DNA of 64,000 nucleotides from Terana coerulea (GCA_024811115.1 JAKOGH010000261.1:292890-356889); one strand, 5' to 3'; shown: positions 47,475 through 59,823, counted from the first letter of the stretch. Notes: generated from the sequence alone by a model not told the origin. Program-made: numbers and translations.

Positions 47475-49543
47475 CTACATGTAGGCATATAGCCCTACAT
47501 AGTCTGGATGAGCACCCTTGCGGTACTTATATATCTGTTCCTGCACCCATGCAGGATCAAGCCACATATTGGCCTTTGGTGGTTTCGCTATGGCCGAGTG
47601 AGCCTGGTACTTTCGCAACCGGTCGATGAACCGTGCTTTTTCCCTTTCAATCCACTCCCTACCCTCAGACGACCGAAGGTCTTCGTCGCAAGGGTAGTGT
47701 CTAGGTCCCATCCGAACTCGACGAGGAGCTTATCCTCAACTTTCTCGTCTATATCTGGTCCGAACTTGTTCGGGATACTATTGACAGCGTGCCACCCCAC
47801 CACTGGTCAAAGGTTTGATCGAGTCTATCCCAATCCACCAGTTCCTCGGCCTTCCTCCATCTGGCGGGAGAAGGGCCGGGCGTGTTGTATGTCCCTGTGA
47901 GCGCGCTAATCTGCGTATTCTTCCGTGAAGGTCTGCTTTGAGAACAGCAAGGGAGTCTTCCTTCCGGGACTCCATTGTGTTCGTCGTCGTATATCTGTTC
48001 CCTCAATTCTAACCACTTGAATGTGGCCACCATTGGGTTCAGTTTCGGAAAGAGGGCAATGTCCTCCTCAGTAAATCGCGAAGACTCTACGGCGAGCATC
48101 GGCATCATGGATGGTGCCTTGCTCGCCGTATCTCGCCGCTATCTCAAACAATTCTCTGTCTGTGAATTGATGATTTCCTTCTCTGATGAAGCGGCGCGTC
48201 CACAGCTTGCAATCATATAAGATATGATCGCGTGTTTCCAGCGTCTCCGCTGCACCAGCACTGGGCGACCTTCTCCTGATCTGGGAGGTTGATCTTTTGT
48301 CTGTCACGCTCCGTGTGGGAAGTGATTGCTCCTGAAGGCGTCACGAAGCGGGAGAAGATCTTCTGATCCTTTCCCATGGTTTTCAGGTACCAGTTCGTGG
48401 AATATTTCCACGTGACGTTTGCCTGATTATGCTTAGACCCTCTGTTCGGGAATTGACTTAACGTTTTCCACGTTCTTCCCGCGAGTACTTAGGGTCTCTG
48501 CGCATGTTTGTCCACTTCTTCGTGGTAAGCTCGTCCATAGACTGCAGGGCAATAGACTGTGACACGTAGTGTGGTTGTGCCTCAGCCTTTGCCCCTTCTC
48601 CCGCCAATTTATCGACTTCCTCATTCGAGGCACGTCAGCGATGGCCCGGGCACCAGTTGAGCACAATTTTGTTGTTTGGGCTCTTGTCTAACCATGCCCG
48701 TGCAACTTTGCACGTCATGACTGCAACCATCTGGGCATTGCCCTTGTCTGGTTTGAGAATGGATTCTATTGCCCCCATATTGTCTGCGAAGACCTGTATG
48801 GTGCGAATACCGTCTGCAGCATCGCTGACAGCTTCTTTGATTCCTTTGGCCAGGGCCATCATCTCCGCGTCAAACGGAGTTGCTTTCCGCACCCAAAGAA
48901 ACCTTGTTTTGAGGTGCCATCATGATTGTACACCTTCCAGCTCGCTCCTGTTCGGAGCTTCGAATGACTTTTGTCCTTTTTGGGACCCGTCTGTGAAGAC
49001 CACCCCGTCGTTTCCGACGGTGGCCTCATTTAGCCTCGGGAGGAAGACCTCCTTTAGCCATATGGGGAACTCTTCCGAGCTCTTTGTTGGCGCTTTAGTG
49101 TTTATGCTAATGCGGTTATGGTCATAATACTCGTCAATCAACCGTCGCCGGGCCGGCACTCGAGTTGACGAGATCAAAGTCCTCATTGCTGATCTTCCCC
49201 TTTTGGTTGATGTGTACCATGGGGGTGTCTGCATCTCGTCTTCCTTTCCTTGTATGGGAAAGGAGCGACAATGTTGGTGGAATTCACCCTCCAATCCGCC
49301 GTGAGATGTGCCCTTGTGGTGTCCCTCATGCAGCGTTCTCGTGTGCAAACACTGTTTGTGCATAAATCTGTCAATCTGGAGCTTAATGGGCAGTAATCCT
49401 GCCATTGTCTCCATCGCGCCGATGGGAGTGCTTTTGAAGCCTCCCGTTATCCATCTGGCGCCCCTATTTTGGGCTAACTGTAACTGGTGGCAAGCGCCCT
49501 TCAGTCCAGACCAGTCTGGGCGCCCACCATAGTTGGGCGCCAT
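47475..49543 (-). pseudogene. LINE RNase H and C-terminal region
   Basis: Frame-broken coding remnants of the element. GVVFTDGSQKG near 49015 is the first RNase H carboxylate motif; TPFDAEMMALAKGI, QVFADNMGAIESI and LNWCPGHR supply the Glu, the second Asp and the C-terminal His region. Downstream, the frame carrying ETRDHILYDCKLWTRRF is the family's C-terminal His/Cys segment. Reading frames change at least three times. Confidence 0.75.
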
Positions 49544-49787
49544 ATGTTATGATCGGCATGACGCATGATACGTACAGCCTTCTCTTATCCTTGGGTTTGA
49601 ACCCTCGGTTTGAGTTCCCCAACATTCTGAGGGGCGTTCACTCGTGCTGCACGCCCTGGTGGGCGTAGAACTTGATGTGATCTCTAAACGATAACGTTGG
49701 ATCCAGGATAGAATCCAAGGTATCTCATTTTATGAGCCGGTTTAACAGTGTGCATGACACCATCAACCTTTACTCTGAGTTTTGGCC

Positions 49788-51155
49788 CTAGCGGGTCGTT
49801 CTCAGTCCATTCTCCTGCACTCTTTTACGGAAATGCATTAGTTCGAGTTTGTCTGCTTCGGCTCCCAATCCCATTCGATTAAGGCCTGACATGACTTCCG
49901 CAAACACTGCTTTTAACAGTAGGTTGTTGTACTTAAGTTGGTCCTCCGGGTCATAGGAGTCCATCTTCCTGCTACGATGGATGAGTCCATCATCCACGAA
50001 AAATTGGATAGTCGTGTGACCATTCGCTTTAATCTCTTTGGGGGTCCAGTCATGCCTTAGCACGTGTACCTCGCCATCGTGTGATATTTTGATCACGCGC
50101 TTCGTGGCTGCCACCTTGTGTAGCCACGGCGCTATGTATAGTCCGGTCAGTGTCGGAGACAGGGCTGAACCCTGCCCGACACCAGTCGAGAAGTCCATGG
50201 GATCCATTTGTTTCCCATTGAATATGAACTGTGTTTGTCTGTCGACAAGGTAGTTCTCAAAATAGGAGCACAGCGCCTTGTTAAAGCCCTGTTTCCTTAA
50301 AATGCCTGCCATCAGCTCATGGTTGATGGAAGGGAAGAATTGCGAGACATCCAGAAGCAGGGCGGATGACTCCATGCCTTGCTTCCATGCCTGTTTAATG
50401 TTGTGCACGAGTTGGATGCCCGCGTCCGTTGTGCTGTGTTGCATTGTGCCTCCGAACTGGTTCGGGTGCATAATGCCGTACTTCTGGCCGTCAAACTGCA
50501 TGCGTCTGGCGATGAGTTTTTCCAATAGTTTTCCTAAGCAATTTAGAAGAACTATTGGTCTATAAGCCTTAGCCTTCGTATAGTCCGGCTTATTTGGCTT
50601 TGGGATGACAACAGTCCTGGACTGTTTGAATATTCTGGGGTGAACCCCGAATTTAATGCACGCATTGAAGTATGCCAAAATAGGCCTCTCCATGTCGATT
50701 TCATCTCCCTCCTCACCATGGGGAGTTCTCTCGCATCCGTAACGATGCGCTTCAGCCAGAACCATGACACATTATCTGGGCCAGGTGCTGAGAAGTTGCT
50801 TGTGAGCGCCAATTCCTTCCGCAGTTCGTGCCTGCTGAAGTTCTTGAACTCTCTCTCCTCATGATTTTCAAATTCACCGAGTATGGACATATCCACTTTG
50901 CGTGGGTTTTCCGGTGTAAACTGTTCCTGAAAGAGTTTTCCTAATTTCTCTTCCGAATCAGCCGGCTCGCCCCTGTCTGTCGACAAGGCCTGTGTTCGCA
51001 GACACCTTTCTGGGTTTGGTCCACTCGACCATGTCCCAAATTCTTGATGAATGACACTTGGCGATAACCTTGTCAAACATCTTAGTTTTAGCTTTAGAGA
51101 CCGCTCCAGCTAGTCTTTTGCCTGCTTTTCGACCACTTCCTTGTGATCGTCGCAC
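49788..51155 (-). pseudogene. LINE reverse transcriptase region
   Basis: Core reverse-transcriptase blocks are readable: RTVVIPKPNKPDY, AYRPIVLLNCLGKLLEKLI, NQFGGTMQHSTTDAG, SSALLLDVSQFFPSINHELM, STGVGQGSALSPTLTGLY and the catalytic TIQFFVDDGLI. The N-terminal part (PGPDNVSWFWLKR) is in a different frame upstream of 50765, so at least one frame break lies inside the domain. Confidence 0.85.
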
Positions 51156-51799
51156 AGCGCATCAATTTCATCAATCCTTATGGCCCATGAGCCGACCTCT
51201 TCGTGCTCAGGCCATGCGATGATGTTCTTTCTCAGCCTGGACCTCTCCGTCCTCCATGCTGATCTCACAATGCATTGCGCTGCTCGCCTGCTCGCTTGTT
51301 GCATTCACTTGTCCACCAAGATTTGGACTTGGCGCACTTTTTGGGGGGTTTTGCATATTTTCCCCACATGGTTTCAAAGATCTGTTCGATCTTGTCCCCA
51401 CACTCCTCCACGTGCTCGACTGACGTGAACCAATCTTCGGAGAATTGGCAGGGCGTCTTTCAAAGCCGCCCTTACTTCTTTCACGAACATGCCGCCTTCA
51501 ATAGACCCCCTTTTTTACGGTGGGGACGATCTCCGGTTCTACTTCAATGGGCATCTGCCACTCTAGGACTGCATGGTCGCTTCCTCGCGCTCATGCATTT
51601 TACGTTTAAGTCCCGTACTCTCCGAGTTTCGGGTCTACCTAAACCAAATCCAGGACCCCCTTCCGCAGTCTCACGTTGTGTGATTCCCACGTGGCAGGTC
51701 CCTTTTACCGTTTAGGAGCACAAGCTCCATGTACGTTTCGCCAAATCAATGAGGTCCAGGCTCGATTGTTTGTTTCTTATCTCGTTGCTCCTTCCCTCA

Positions 51800-52629
51800 T
51801 CAACGAGTTTCTGTTCCTGATGGTCCCATTATGGGTGTCTCAGGTTGAAATCTCCTGCCATGAACGCGAATTGGAGGGAGATCCTCCGCATGGTCCTGCA
51901 GGTATTTGACTGCACTAAACGTTTTACCGTCATTGTACACGTTGAGGAATGTGAATTCCTTGTCTTGGAATTGCATGCTTACGCATACAATATCCCTGAT
52001 GCTTGACACAGCTAAGTCTCACTTGTGGGCTTGTGGACGCCCACTTTCTGTTGATATAGACGGACACTCTGGATGTCTCGCTTGCTCCTAAACATATGAA
52101 GTTCCGGTGTTTACATGTTTGGTGATACTCATCACCATCCTTGTTTGTACTTGAGGCAACATTCTTGATGAAGCCCCAGAACGGTTCCTGGACACATATG
52201 ATGTCATGGTCCAGGTTTCTCTCTAGAAGCATGTTTAAATTTGCTCTAGAATTCTGAACGTTTGCACTGATGCATTTGAGTGCCTCAGACTTCGTTCCTG
52301 TCTCCGTTTCAGATTCTGCCGCACAATCTGATTCAGATGACTCTATCGAGTCTTGTTCGCCCTTCCCCTCCCTCGTATTGCCTTCGCAGAGCGCCGACAT
52401 CCAAGGCAGGTGGCAGAGAATGAATACTACTGGTTGGGGACTTCTCATCCCCTTCCTTAATTTCCTCAATTGATACACTCCAATTGCTCGGGGTACCCTT
52501 ATTTCGGTAACTGCAAGCGCTAACGGGCGCTTGTTCTTTCTCCCTAGACGCCATGCCCTCCTTTTTATCGGTTGGCTGGGTGTCTGGGGGCGGCGATGAA
52601 ATAAATGCATCGTATTGGTTACTATACAT
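51800..52629 (-). pseudogene. LINE apurinic-endonuclease-like domain
   Basis: ISANVQNSRANLNMLLE and DIICVQEPFWG are the N-terminal endonuclease blocks (Asn and Glu motifs). SSIRDIVCVSMQF and FLNVYNDG follow in another frame, and a GDFN motif with an adjacent HP-stop-WD is in a third frame near 51860. Two frame changes and one stop show that this copy is broken. Confidence 0.75.
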
Positions 52630-53487
52630 AGGACACGTTGGTATGGTGCTTATGTATTCTAAATGGAGAGTACCGTATTGGGGAATCCCTAAGGTCCTTC
52701 CTCATACGTCTCCTCAACTTGGTGCAAGGAACCAGCAGCAGCTGATTGCCCTTCCTCACACTATTCTTAGGGTATGTACGCATACTTTCCCTATCTTTAC
52801 GCCATCACCCATGAGGCTCGGCCGATTCCAGGTTCCGCATAGCCGGCACTCAAATGCCCACTCTGCGGCCCCTATTTCCCGTCTCAGGTCGACGCAAGCG
52901 GTCAAACTGAAATTAATAGCAACGGTTTTATTAATTAATAATCTCGTTACATCGTACGTACAGGCCTGGGCCTTGTACCACTTCCTCCCGGTATGCATCC
53001 CTGCATCCCGAGCCAAATCTGTCCGAGCGATCGCAACCACGCCCTTAGGGCATGGTCGCAAGCGCCCGTACTCCGCCCTGTGCCCTCTGTTGCCAGCAGG
53101 CCCAAGGAAACCCCCGCATCTCTGCTGGGGGCCTTATTACTATTCCGTGCAAACGGTGCCCTCTCAATACGAGGGCAAAACTATGCTGATGGGGGCACCA
53201 GCGACGACGAACGTCTCTGGGCTGCCCATCAGCTACAAAGGGCGACTCAGAGCCATTCAGGCCCGAAGCCGCCCACCCGCAGAGCGGGCAAGAAGCCTCG
53301 GGACCCTCCATTGACGGGGAGACCGAGAAAAACCTGCAAAAAGAGAGAGATCAGTAGACTACTTGAAAAACGAAACGGACCTTCTAAAAGATGGAGGTGG
53401 GCACTGTAGAGGGTGAGTAGCTCGACAGCGAGCTCAGACGGCACGGGCGTCTAAGGCGATGGTGGTGGTATGAAGTCAAGGAGGGTC

Positions 53488-53502
53488 GTCCCGTTGCAAC
53501 TC
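53488..53502. repeat. Right target-site duplication of the LINE
   Basis: Second perfect copy of gtcccgttgcaactc. It lies 45 bp before the native ATG of the ZNG1-like gene (53548), so the insertion is inside that gene's 5' leader or core promoter. Confidence 0.9.
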
Positions 53503-53547
53503 GTCGTTCAGACAGACAGCTACTCCAGGACCTCCACCAGCTACGAC

Positions 53548-54899
53548 ATGTCTGCGACAGGGAGAAAAGATGAAAGCAACATTCCAATCACTGTTTTTAC
53601 TGGATTTCTTGGCGCAGGCAAGACGTCGATCATCCTTTCCTTGCTCTCGCGCTTGCCAAAGGACTACAAAGTTGTACTGCTCAAGAATGAATTTGGCGAT
53701 GTCGAAGGTAAGACAAAGAGGGCAGTAAAATTCTACAGACTGAATTCGTTCGAGTAGTTGACAGCCAACTGGCTAAGCAGTCAAGTCTTGCCGGTGTTAG
53801 TGAGATTTTGAATGGCTGTATGTAAGTGCCTATTAGGACGTGGTGTCCGTGTCTAACCTAGGCGGTGTTCTACAGGTGCTGTGTTCTCGTTGGACAAATG
53901 AAGACAGCTCTGCTTGAAATACGAGGTGCTTTCATCGCATTCTGTCACAACTACTGCTGATTCGGCTTACCTCACAGAGAAGTATCGTCCGGATAGGATC
54001 ATCATTGAATGCTCGTCCGTGTTTCTTTCTCGATGGAGGAAGTCTTGCCTATGGGCTCATTCATGCACTACAGCGGATCCGCATTCCCAGCCACCCTCGC
54101 TTTCCAAATTCGCGAACTAGAAAGAGAGACTGAAGGAGACCTGAAGCTGGACGCGATCCTCACAGTCATTGACGCAGAAAACTTTGCTGGCTATGAAGAT
54201 ACTTCACCAACCGCACGAATGCAATCAAGCTACACTGATATGATAATTATCGTATGTGTTCCCGACGCTCATGAAAATTTAGTTGCAAATTATTGCTTGC
54301 AGAACAAGTCCGAGCACGTCTCCGAACGTGCGCTCGACATCCTGATAGACAACCTCAACACACTGAACGATCTCACGCCGAAGATACGATCCGAGGGACG
54401 GAATGGCGTGGATCCTTCGCTCATTCTAGGGTTGGACTCGAAGCTCTTCTTGAACGAAGACCAACCCCAGATCGATGCAAGCCATCATGACGAAGTAGAG
54501 ACTGCTACCATATATGCGGGACCTGGGCTCGTCCGCGCCCACGGCCATTCCCATGAAGGACATGAGGCCGACTGCACCACATGTAAGCCATCCAAGCAAA
54601 GTACAAACTTTTCGGCCGGCTTGAGCACTGTGCCGTCGCTCGTGCAAGAAGATGTGTTATCTGCCGCGCTCGAGCGGCTTTCCAAGGAGACAGTCTGGCG
54701 GGTGAAGGGCTTCCTGTGCATGGACGGGGGCGTACGGATTTTGAACTGGGCCTTTAGCAGATACGAGCTGACTGCAACGTCCGCCTCCGAGGTGCTCTCT
54801 GACGGCGAGACGGTGAAGCTGACGGTGATGGGCGAGCGGGGAGAGGTAAAGCGGGCCGCGCGGAGGTTGGCGGAGGCGCTCGGCGCAACGATCTTGTAA
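53548..54899 (+). CDS. COG0523 G3E GTPase, ZNG1/CobW-like metallochaperone
   Basis: Predicted zinc-transfer GTPase. Walker A is FTGFLGAGKTS; the switch-region metal motif GCMCC is rebuilt across an intron (NGCM|CC); Walker B-type KYRPDRIIIECSGSA and the base-recognition IINKSE follow. The C-terminal CobW domain contains VWRVKGFLCMDGG and ends LAEALGATIL. Between them is a His/Cys-rich loop HGHSHEGHEADCTTC that probably binds metal. Five introns are placed in frame with no sequence correction. The ATG at 53548 begins MSATGRKDESNIPITV, directly before the conserved core; an in-frame ATG at 53470 lies inside the LINE end. Confidence 0.88.
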
Positions 54900-54990
54900 G
54901 ATCTAGATCTCGCATGTACCATACACAGGCACCAACATCTCGAGAGAAAATATCACATGCGATTCAACCCCCGGTCATGTCTTGACGACC

Positions 54991-56203
54991 ATGTTCTCCT
55001 CCCTCTCCTCGACGCTCATAAATTCAGGTATGAATTCACGTATGTCTTTCCACGACATGGCAGGGGCTGAGTCTGCCTTTTAAGCGTCATCGTACTTCTA
55101 CCTACCTGTTGAGGACGACTCCGAAGACCCCCTGAACCTCTCTGCTTCTTCATCCAAACGACAGGCCCTGGGATGGACCCCTGACGCCGACCTGGAAGAC
55201 TCAGGCTTCACCTTTTCATCCGCTTCGACCTCATCCTCCTCCCTATCCTCAGAATTCGAAGACTCATTACCGTCTTCGTCACCCGCGCCGCCACAGAAGA
55301 GAAGACACGCCGTTATTGAGGAGATCCTTTGCCAAAACGACCTGTACGCGATCCTAGGTGTGCCTCGCAAATCAGCCCATGATAGGCTCGTCCTGCGGCG
55401 CGCGTATCTCGCGAGAAGCAAGGCCTGCCACCCCGAGTATGTCACTGCACCGTGCTCTGTCGGAGATTCTAAACATACGCGTTTGCAGTAAATTCCCCGG
55501 GAGCGCCGAAGCGACCCAGGCGTTCCAGAAGGTGACCGTCGCGTATGATATTCTGAGCAAGCCTGCCTCGAAACGGTCCTACGACTCAAAAACAAATGCA
55601 ACGTTCGACTTTTTCTCGACACGACCGTACGCGCAAGCTGAAGAGACGTTTCGCGGCGTCGTCCTGGGCGTATTTAATGATTTTCTGGACGGCGACCTCG
55701 AAACCGTCAGGACTCTGTTACGTGAGTCGCACCTCTATTCAGTCATCGAACATACGCTGAAGGCCATTTAGGAGCAATAAATGATCTCAACCCTTCCCTG
55801 AGCCTCGGAGACGAAGGCATCGATATGGTGCTGCACTCCCTGCAGTCCATCCGGGACCGTGCACTCAGTATGTCTTCATCCACTCCTTCCCTACGTTCTG
55901 CTCACAGCCTTCCCAGCATGCCGCGCATGTGTCCTCGCTCTGCACACCGAGGTCTCGCGGCTCATCGAAGTCCAGCATGCCTTCCGCGAGCTCTCCTACT
56001 TCGACCTCCGGCGCAGGTCGCGGCTCACGCTCGAGCTCACGCGCATCGCCATCTCTCTGCCCATCGCGCTCGAGCAAGCCATCCAAGAACAGAAAGACGA
56101 CACTGCGCGCGACGCCGACGCGAGCCTTATCCTGAGCAGCCGCGTCCGCACGCTCCTCAAAGGGTCTGCCGTGGTGCTGGAAAGACTGGAGCACCTCCTC
56201 TAA
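54991..56203 (+). CDS. J-domain (DnaJ-class) co-chaperone
   Basis: Hsp40-type co-chaperone that should stimulate an Hsp70 ATPase. After a Ser/Asp-rich N-terminus (MFSSLSSTLINS, PVEDDSEDPLNLSASSS) the J domain reads DLYAILGVPRKSAHDRLVLRRAYLA and KACHPDKFPGSAEA, with the essential HPD split by an intron, then AFQKVTVAYDILSKPASKRSYD. The C-terminal region is helical (FNDFLDGDLETVRTLL, LHTEVSRLIEVQHAFRELSY) and unlike the Gly/Phe plus zinc-finger arrangement, so this is a class C J protein. Its specific subfamily is not recognised. It starts 91 bp after the ZNG1-like stop. Confidence 0.82.
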
Positions 56204-56723
56204 GCAGAGGTGCTTCGTATTTATGTATTCTATGTATCGGGTTTTTGTGGTTACCTCTAGACGATCGTTCATCCTTATGGAAACCTCTGATCTATTACTC
56301 TCAAATACTAAGGAGCATGTAGCGGTTCTGTAATACTGTCCCTAGACTTTCAATCCTCGGTCGTGTATCATAGAGTCGACTATCTTCATGTATATTGTTG
56401 CCCTACGGCTGCCATCGCAGCCAATCAGCGTGCAAGCATTCAAATAAAAGCTCAAGCTACGACTATGTTAGAAGCAGTACTGGTACAAACGCCCCTTCGA
56501 GGGATGGACGCGATACGAGGGATGAAACTGTGGAAGGACGCTGGAGATAATAATAAGTAAAGAGGAAACGTGCGTAGCAGAGCGTGTACAGGGAGCAACT
56601 TCGACAAAAAGGCAGTGGGGAAATCAGGAACGAAAAGCAAAAGCGAGTCTACCACCCAGAGTGTAAAATAGCAGCACCACACAGGGGTCTGAGACGCGGC
56701 ATGCGTCGGGCGCCGAGCACGCC
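56204..56723. other. Convergent intergenic stretch
   Basis: About 520 bp between two tail-to-tail genes. It should hold both 3' UTRs; no other feature is seen. Confidence 0.5.
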
Positions 56724-59700
56724 TCAACGCGTGCCGTTGGTCGGCCAGGCGCGCATGCCGGGGGCGGGGACGCCTGCAGCGACGGGTCCTTCTCCTCCTG
56801 CATGAACGACTCCTGCGAGGGCTGGTACCCGAACGAGCCGATCGACGGGCCCGCAAGCGACGCGGTGCTCGCGGCCGCCTGCAGCTCGGGGTAGAACGGG
56901 TAGAACAGCCCCGGCGGGATCTCCGCGAGCCGCTCGTCGCGCGGCGGCGAGTGCACGCCCGGCACCTTGCCGGGGCTGCCCTTCGTCGCAGAGCCCCGCC
57001 GGGGCGGGCTTCGTGTACGGGCTCTGTGGGTACGCCGCGACGCCGAGCGTCGGCGTCGACGGGTGCGGCCCGGCCTGCGCCTGCTTGAGCGCGAGCACGC
57101 CCTCGGTGTTGTCCCAGTCCGCCTCTGAGATGAGCATCGGCGGCGTCGTGGGCGAGACCTGGTGCAAGTTCACTTTGAGGACCTCCTCAGCAAGCTTCGC
57201 GATGAGCGGGTGGCTGCCCTTGAGGTCCTTGCGCTCCCAGCGCCACCGGAAACTTGGGAGCATGTCGAGCGCCATCCACACATCCTCGAGCGCCACTTCG
57301 CGCGGCAGGCGGTCGCATTTCGACATGTGGCCGTAGAGAATGACCATCGCCGCGATGTGGAGCGGAATGGGCGAGACGAAGAAAGCGATGTCCGGGAACC
57401 GAATCAGCTGGTGGTGAACTACGATGATGTTATGCGACGTGACAATAGCTGCAGCAGGAACGGAATGAGTGAAGGAATCCAACGACTTGAGAAGTGTACT
57501 TACCGTCGACCAGAGCGTTCAGTCTTGCGTGGAACGGGAGCTCCTTCGAACTGAACAACGCCCGGAGTAGCAGTATGCGCGTAATCCCGATCTTGAGCAG
57601 TGTTAGGCCTTGGTCCTCCGTGATCTCCTGCACAAGATGCCGCCTCTTCTCGGGCGCCCACTCGTCCGTGCCGCTGAAGTACCGTTTGTACACTTCCGGC
57701 AGCTGACGCCTGAACTCATTCATACTCTTAATAATGCGCGATGCGTGGCGGACAATACTGTCCGCTGACTGCCTAGTCGGCGCATACAGAGAGTTGATGA
57801 TGTCTGCCTGGATCTCCGCGATTGGCGCAGTCATGACGAAGTGCTCCGAAATCTCGTTGCCTTTGTTGCGTGACGGCCGGGGCGTGTTGGAGTCGGACGG
57901 CGCGATGGCCAAGGGGCGTCCGAGTAAAATGGACGTGCCGCGATCGTGCAATAACACAATGGCCCAGAGACGGATCCTGACCTCACTGTCTTCATCCGAG
58001 AAAGTGGGGAGCTCGGGATTGTCATCTGCCTGCATTACACGAGGGTCGTGATGCAGACCCAACTCTATGGCGAGGCGGGTCATGCTGCCGACCAGACGCC
58101 ACAGTGAACGGCCTTGTCGCTGTGGGAAGGTCAGTGACGCCAGATAAGAGGCAGAGACAGACGCACTTCGGTATACAGATACCAATGAAGGAGGATTAAG
58201 GCTTGCAAACTGGAGATAGTGACGCGCAGGTCGGGCTTGACAGCGAGGGCGCGCTCGAAGAATTCCTCCTGTGACGGCCAGTCGACGGGCATGAGCTTGT
58301 GAAGCGCGGCACCTGACGCCGGATGGCCGTCCTTCTCCGCTCCGTTCGCGCGGTGATTGAGTTCGCTCAGGGTGCCGAGGGCCAGAACGAGGTAGAAGCT
58401 GCAGACGAATCCAGGATTGTGCGCGGCAGTTCCGGCGTACAGACCGTGCATGCCCTGCTCGAACGTGCTCCGCGTGAACACCGGGCGGTGGAAGTTGAGG
58501 CGCTTGAAGTAGGCGTCCAGGACTTTATCGACCAATGCGCGATCCTTGGGCAGCCACACCAACACCCCGTCTGCACTCGTTGAGGCGCTCGTTGGGTTGC
58601 TGACAGGTGCAGTAGGCGAAGATGCCGTGTTGCGGGCAATGGTGATAGCTACCCATTTGGCAGCGTCTCTCGGTAGCATGGGTTCCGAGATGTCACGGTC
58701 GCGCCGAGAAGCAAGACCGCTGGACCCGACGGCTAAATCTTCGGTGTCAATGGGCGCGGGGGCGAGCTTCAGATCTCCAACGATAGCGGGCGAAACACCA
58801 AAGGCTTTTGCGAGAGCCTGTGCGAGGTCAATTGAGCACACGACAGCAGAGCGAAGCAACGTACCTGGCTGTTCGAAAGATCGTTGGGCAAAGGCTGACC
58901 TTGACGCATATCTTGGGATGAAGGCGGGCGAGGAATGTTGTGCGTCGGTGGTTGCATAGGAGGGGCTTGGAAGGCTGGGTGGATGTGAGGGTTGAATCCC
59001 GGTGGTGGAGGCGGGCCTTGCATGGGCGCCATATGCGGCGGAGGTGGGTAAGGGGCGTACCCCATGGGTACGCCATACCCAGGCGGTGGCGGATGCATCA
59101 TATGAGGTGGCGGTGGGCCATACGTGTACCCTCTTGGAGGCGAGCCTTCGCCATTGTGCCCTGGACCTTCAGATCTGAGTGGATATCCTCTGCCACCAGG
59201 AGGAGGCATACCATTAGGACTGTACGGATAAGCGGATGCATTCGGATCTGGCGCATCGATTTCTATGCCAGCCCTGGCCGCGATGTCTTCAATGTTGCTG
59301 AGCTCGAAGTCAGGGTTCTGCCGCTTGAGGAGGGCGATACACAGGTTGAGCTGGCGCTCGATGTGCTCGGTGTGCCCACGGGCGATGAGTGTCTGGCGAT
59401 GTCTGTCTTCCTGGTGGCATTGTACGCCAGCCGAGGCGCAAGCGGTGCAGCGAGGGTGTTTGGAGTCGCACTGAACAGATCGAGGCAAGAGCACGGGTGG
59501 TTAGACGGAGTGAGATAGGCGAGGCGAACGGGCATTTGCCGTCGGTGTCGCCCGACGGGACTTGCCTTAATTTTCTTGCTCCTGCATCGCGCGCATGCTT
59601 CATGCGACCTTCTCAGTCGTCGCGGTTCCGCGGGCGCGGATGGCTCTCCGCTCTCTGGGTCGACTTTCTTGCGCTTTCGTGGTACGTTGGCCATCGGGGG

Positions 59701-59823
59701 TTGTGGCTGCTGCTGCATGTGAGGCGGGGGCGGCGGCGGGTGATTCGGGTCGATCTGCAGCGCTGTCTGGAGCGTATGTTGCGCGAGGTTGGGGTCGCCA
59801 TGCGGCGGGAGGTAGTGGGCCAT
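56724..59823 (-). CDS. Zn2Cys6 fungal transcription factor (two frameshifts)
   Basis: Nuclear DNA-binding regulator. MAHYLPPHGDPNLAQHT starts at 59821-59823. After a His/Pro/Gln-rich stretch and a basic patch (PRKRKKVDPE, EPRRLRRSHEA) comes the binuclear cluster CARCRSKKIK|CDSKHPRCTACASAGVQC, with an intron exactly at the bar, then a linker/dimerisation helix (RGHTEHIERQLNLC) and a Pro/Gly-rich disordered segment. The fungal-specific middle homology domain spans about 58600-57000 (LDAYFKRLNFHRPVF, GRSLWRLVGSMTRLAIELGLH, RIRLWAIVLLHDRGTS). Frame breaks at 56994-56997 (one surplus base) and 56760-56764 (one base short) surround the tail GLFYPFYPEL...SFGYQPSQESF. If only the first is an error the stop would be at 56624 instead. 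It resembles the agaricomycete PriB-like group, with moderate certainty. Confidence 0.82.

Larger units (their letters stand above)
47170..53487 (-). mobile_element. Non-LTR retrotransposon (LINE), APE-RT-RNase H type, decayed
   Basis: A 6318-bp insertion bounded by a perfect 15-bp target-site duplication with an A-rich 3' end (AAAACAAAAAA on the minus strand at 47170-47180), the signature of target-primed reverse transcription. From 5' to 3' on the minus strand: a 5' region without a recognised ORF1 (53487 to about 52630), an apurinic-endonuclease-like domain, a reverse transcriptase with FVDD, an RNase H domain, a C-terminal Cys/His region and a 3' UTR of about 300 bp. The domain order matches the Tad1-like fungal LINEs. 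The coding part is broken by several frame changes and at least one stop, so it is unlikely to be autonomous; some breaks may be sequence errors like those in the host genes. No LTRs are present. Confidence 0.9.

Noticed and set aside
52553..53314. 253-codon plus-strand ORF in the 5' part of the LINE
   Set aside because: No motif, antisense to the element and spanning its endonuclease start; treated as chance.
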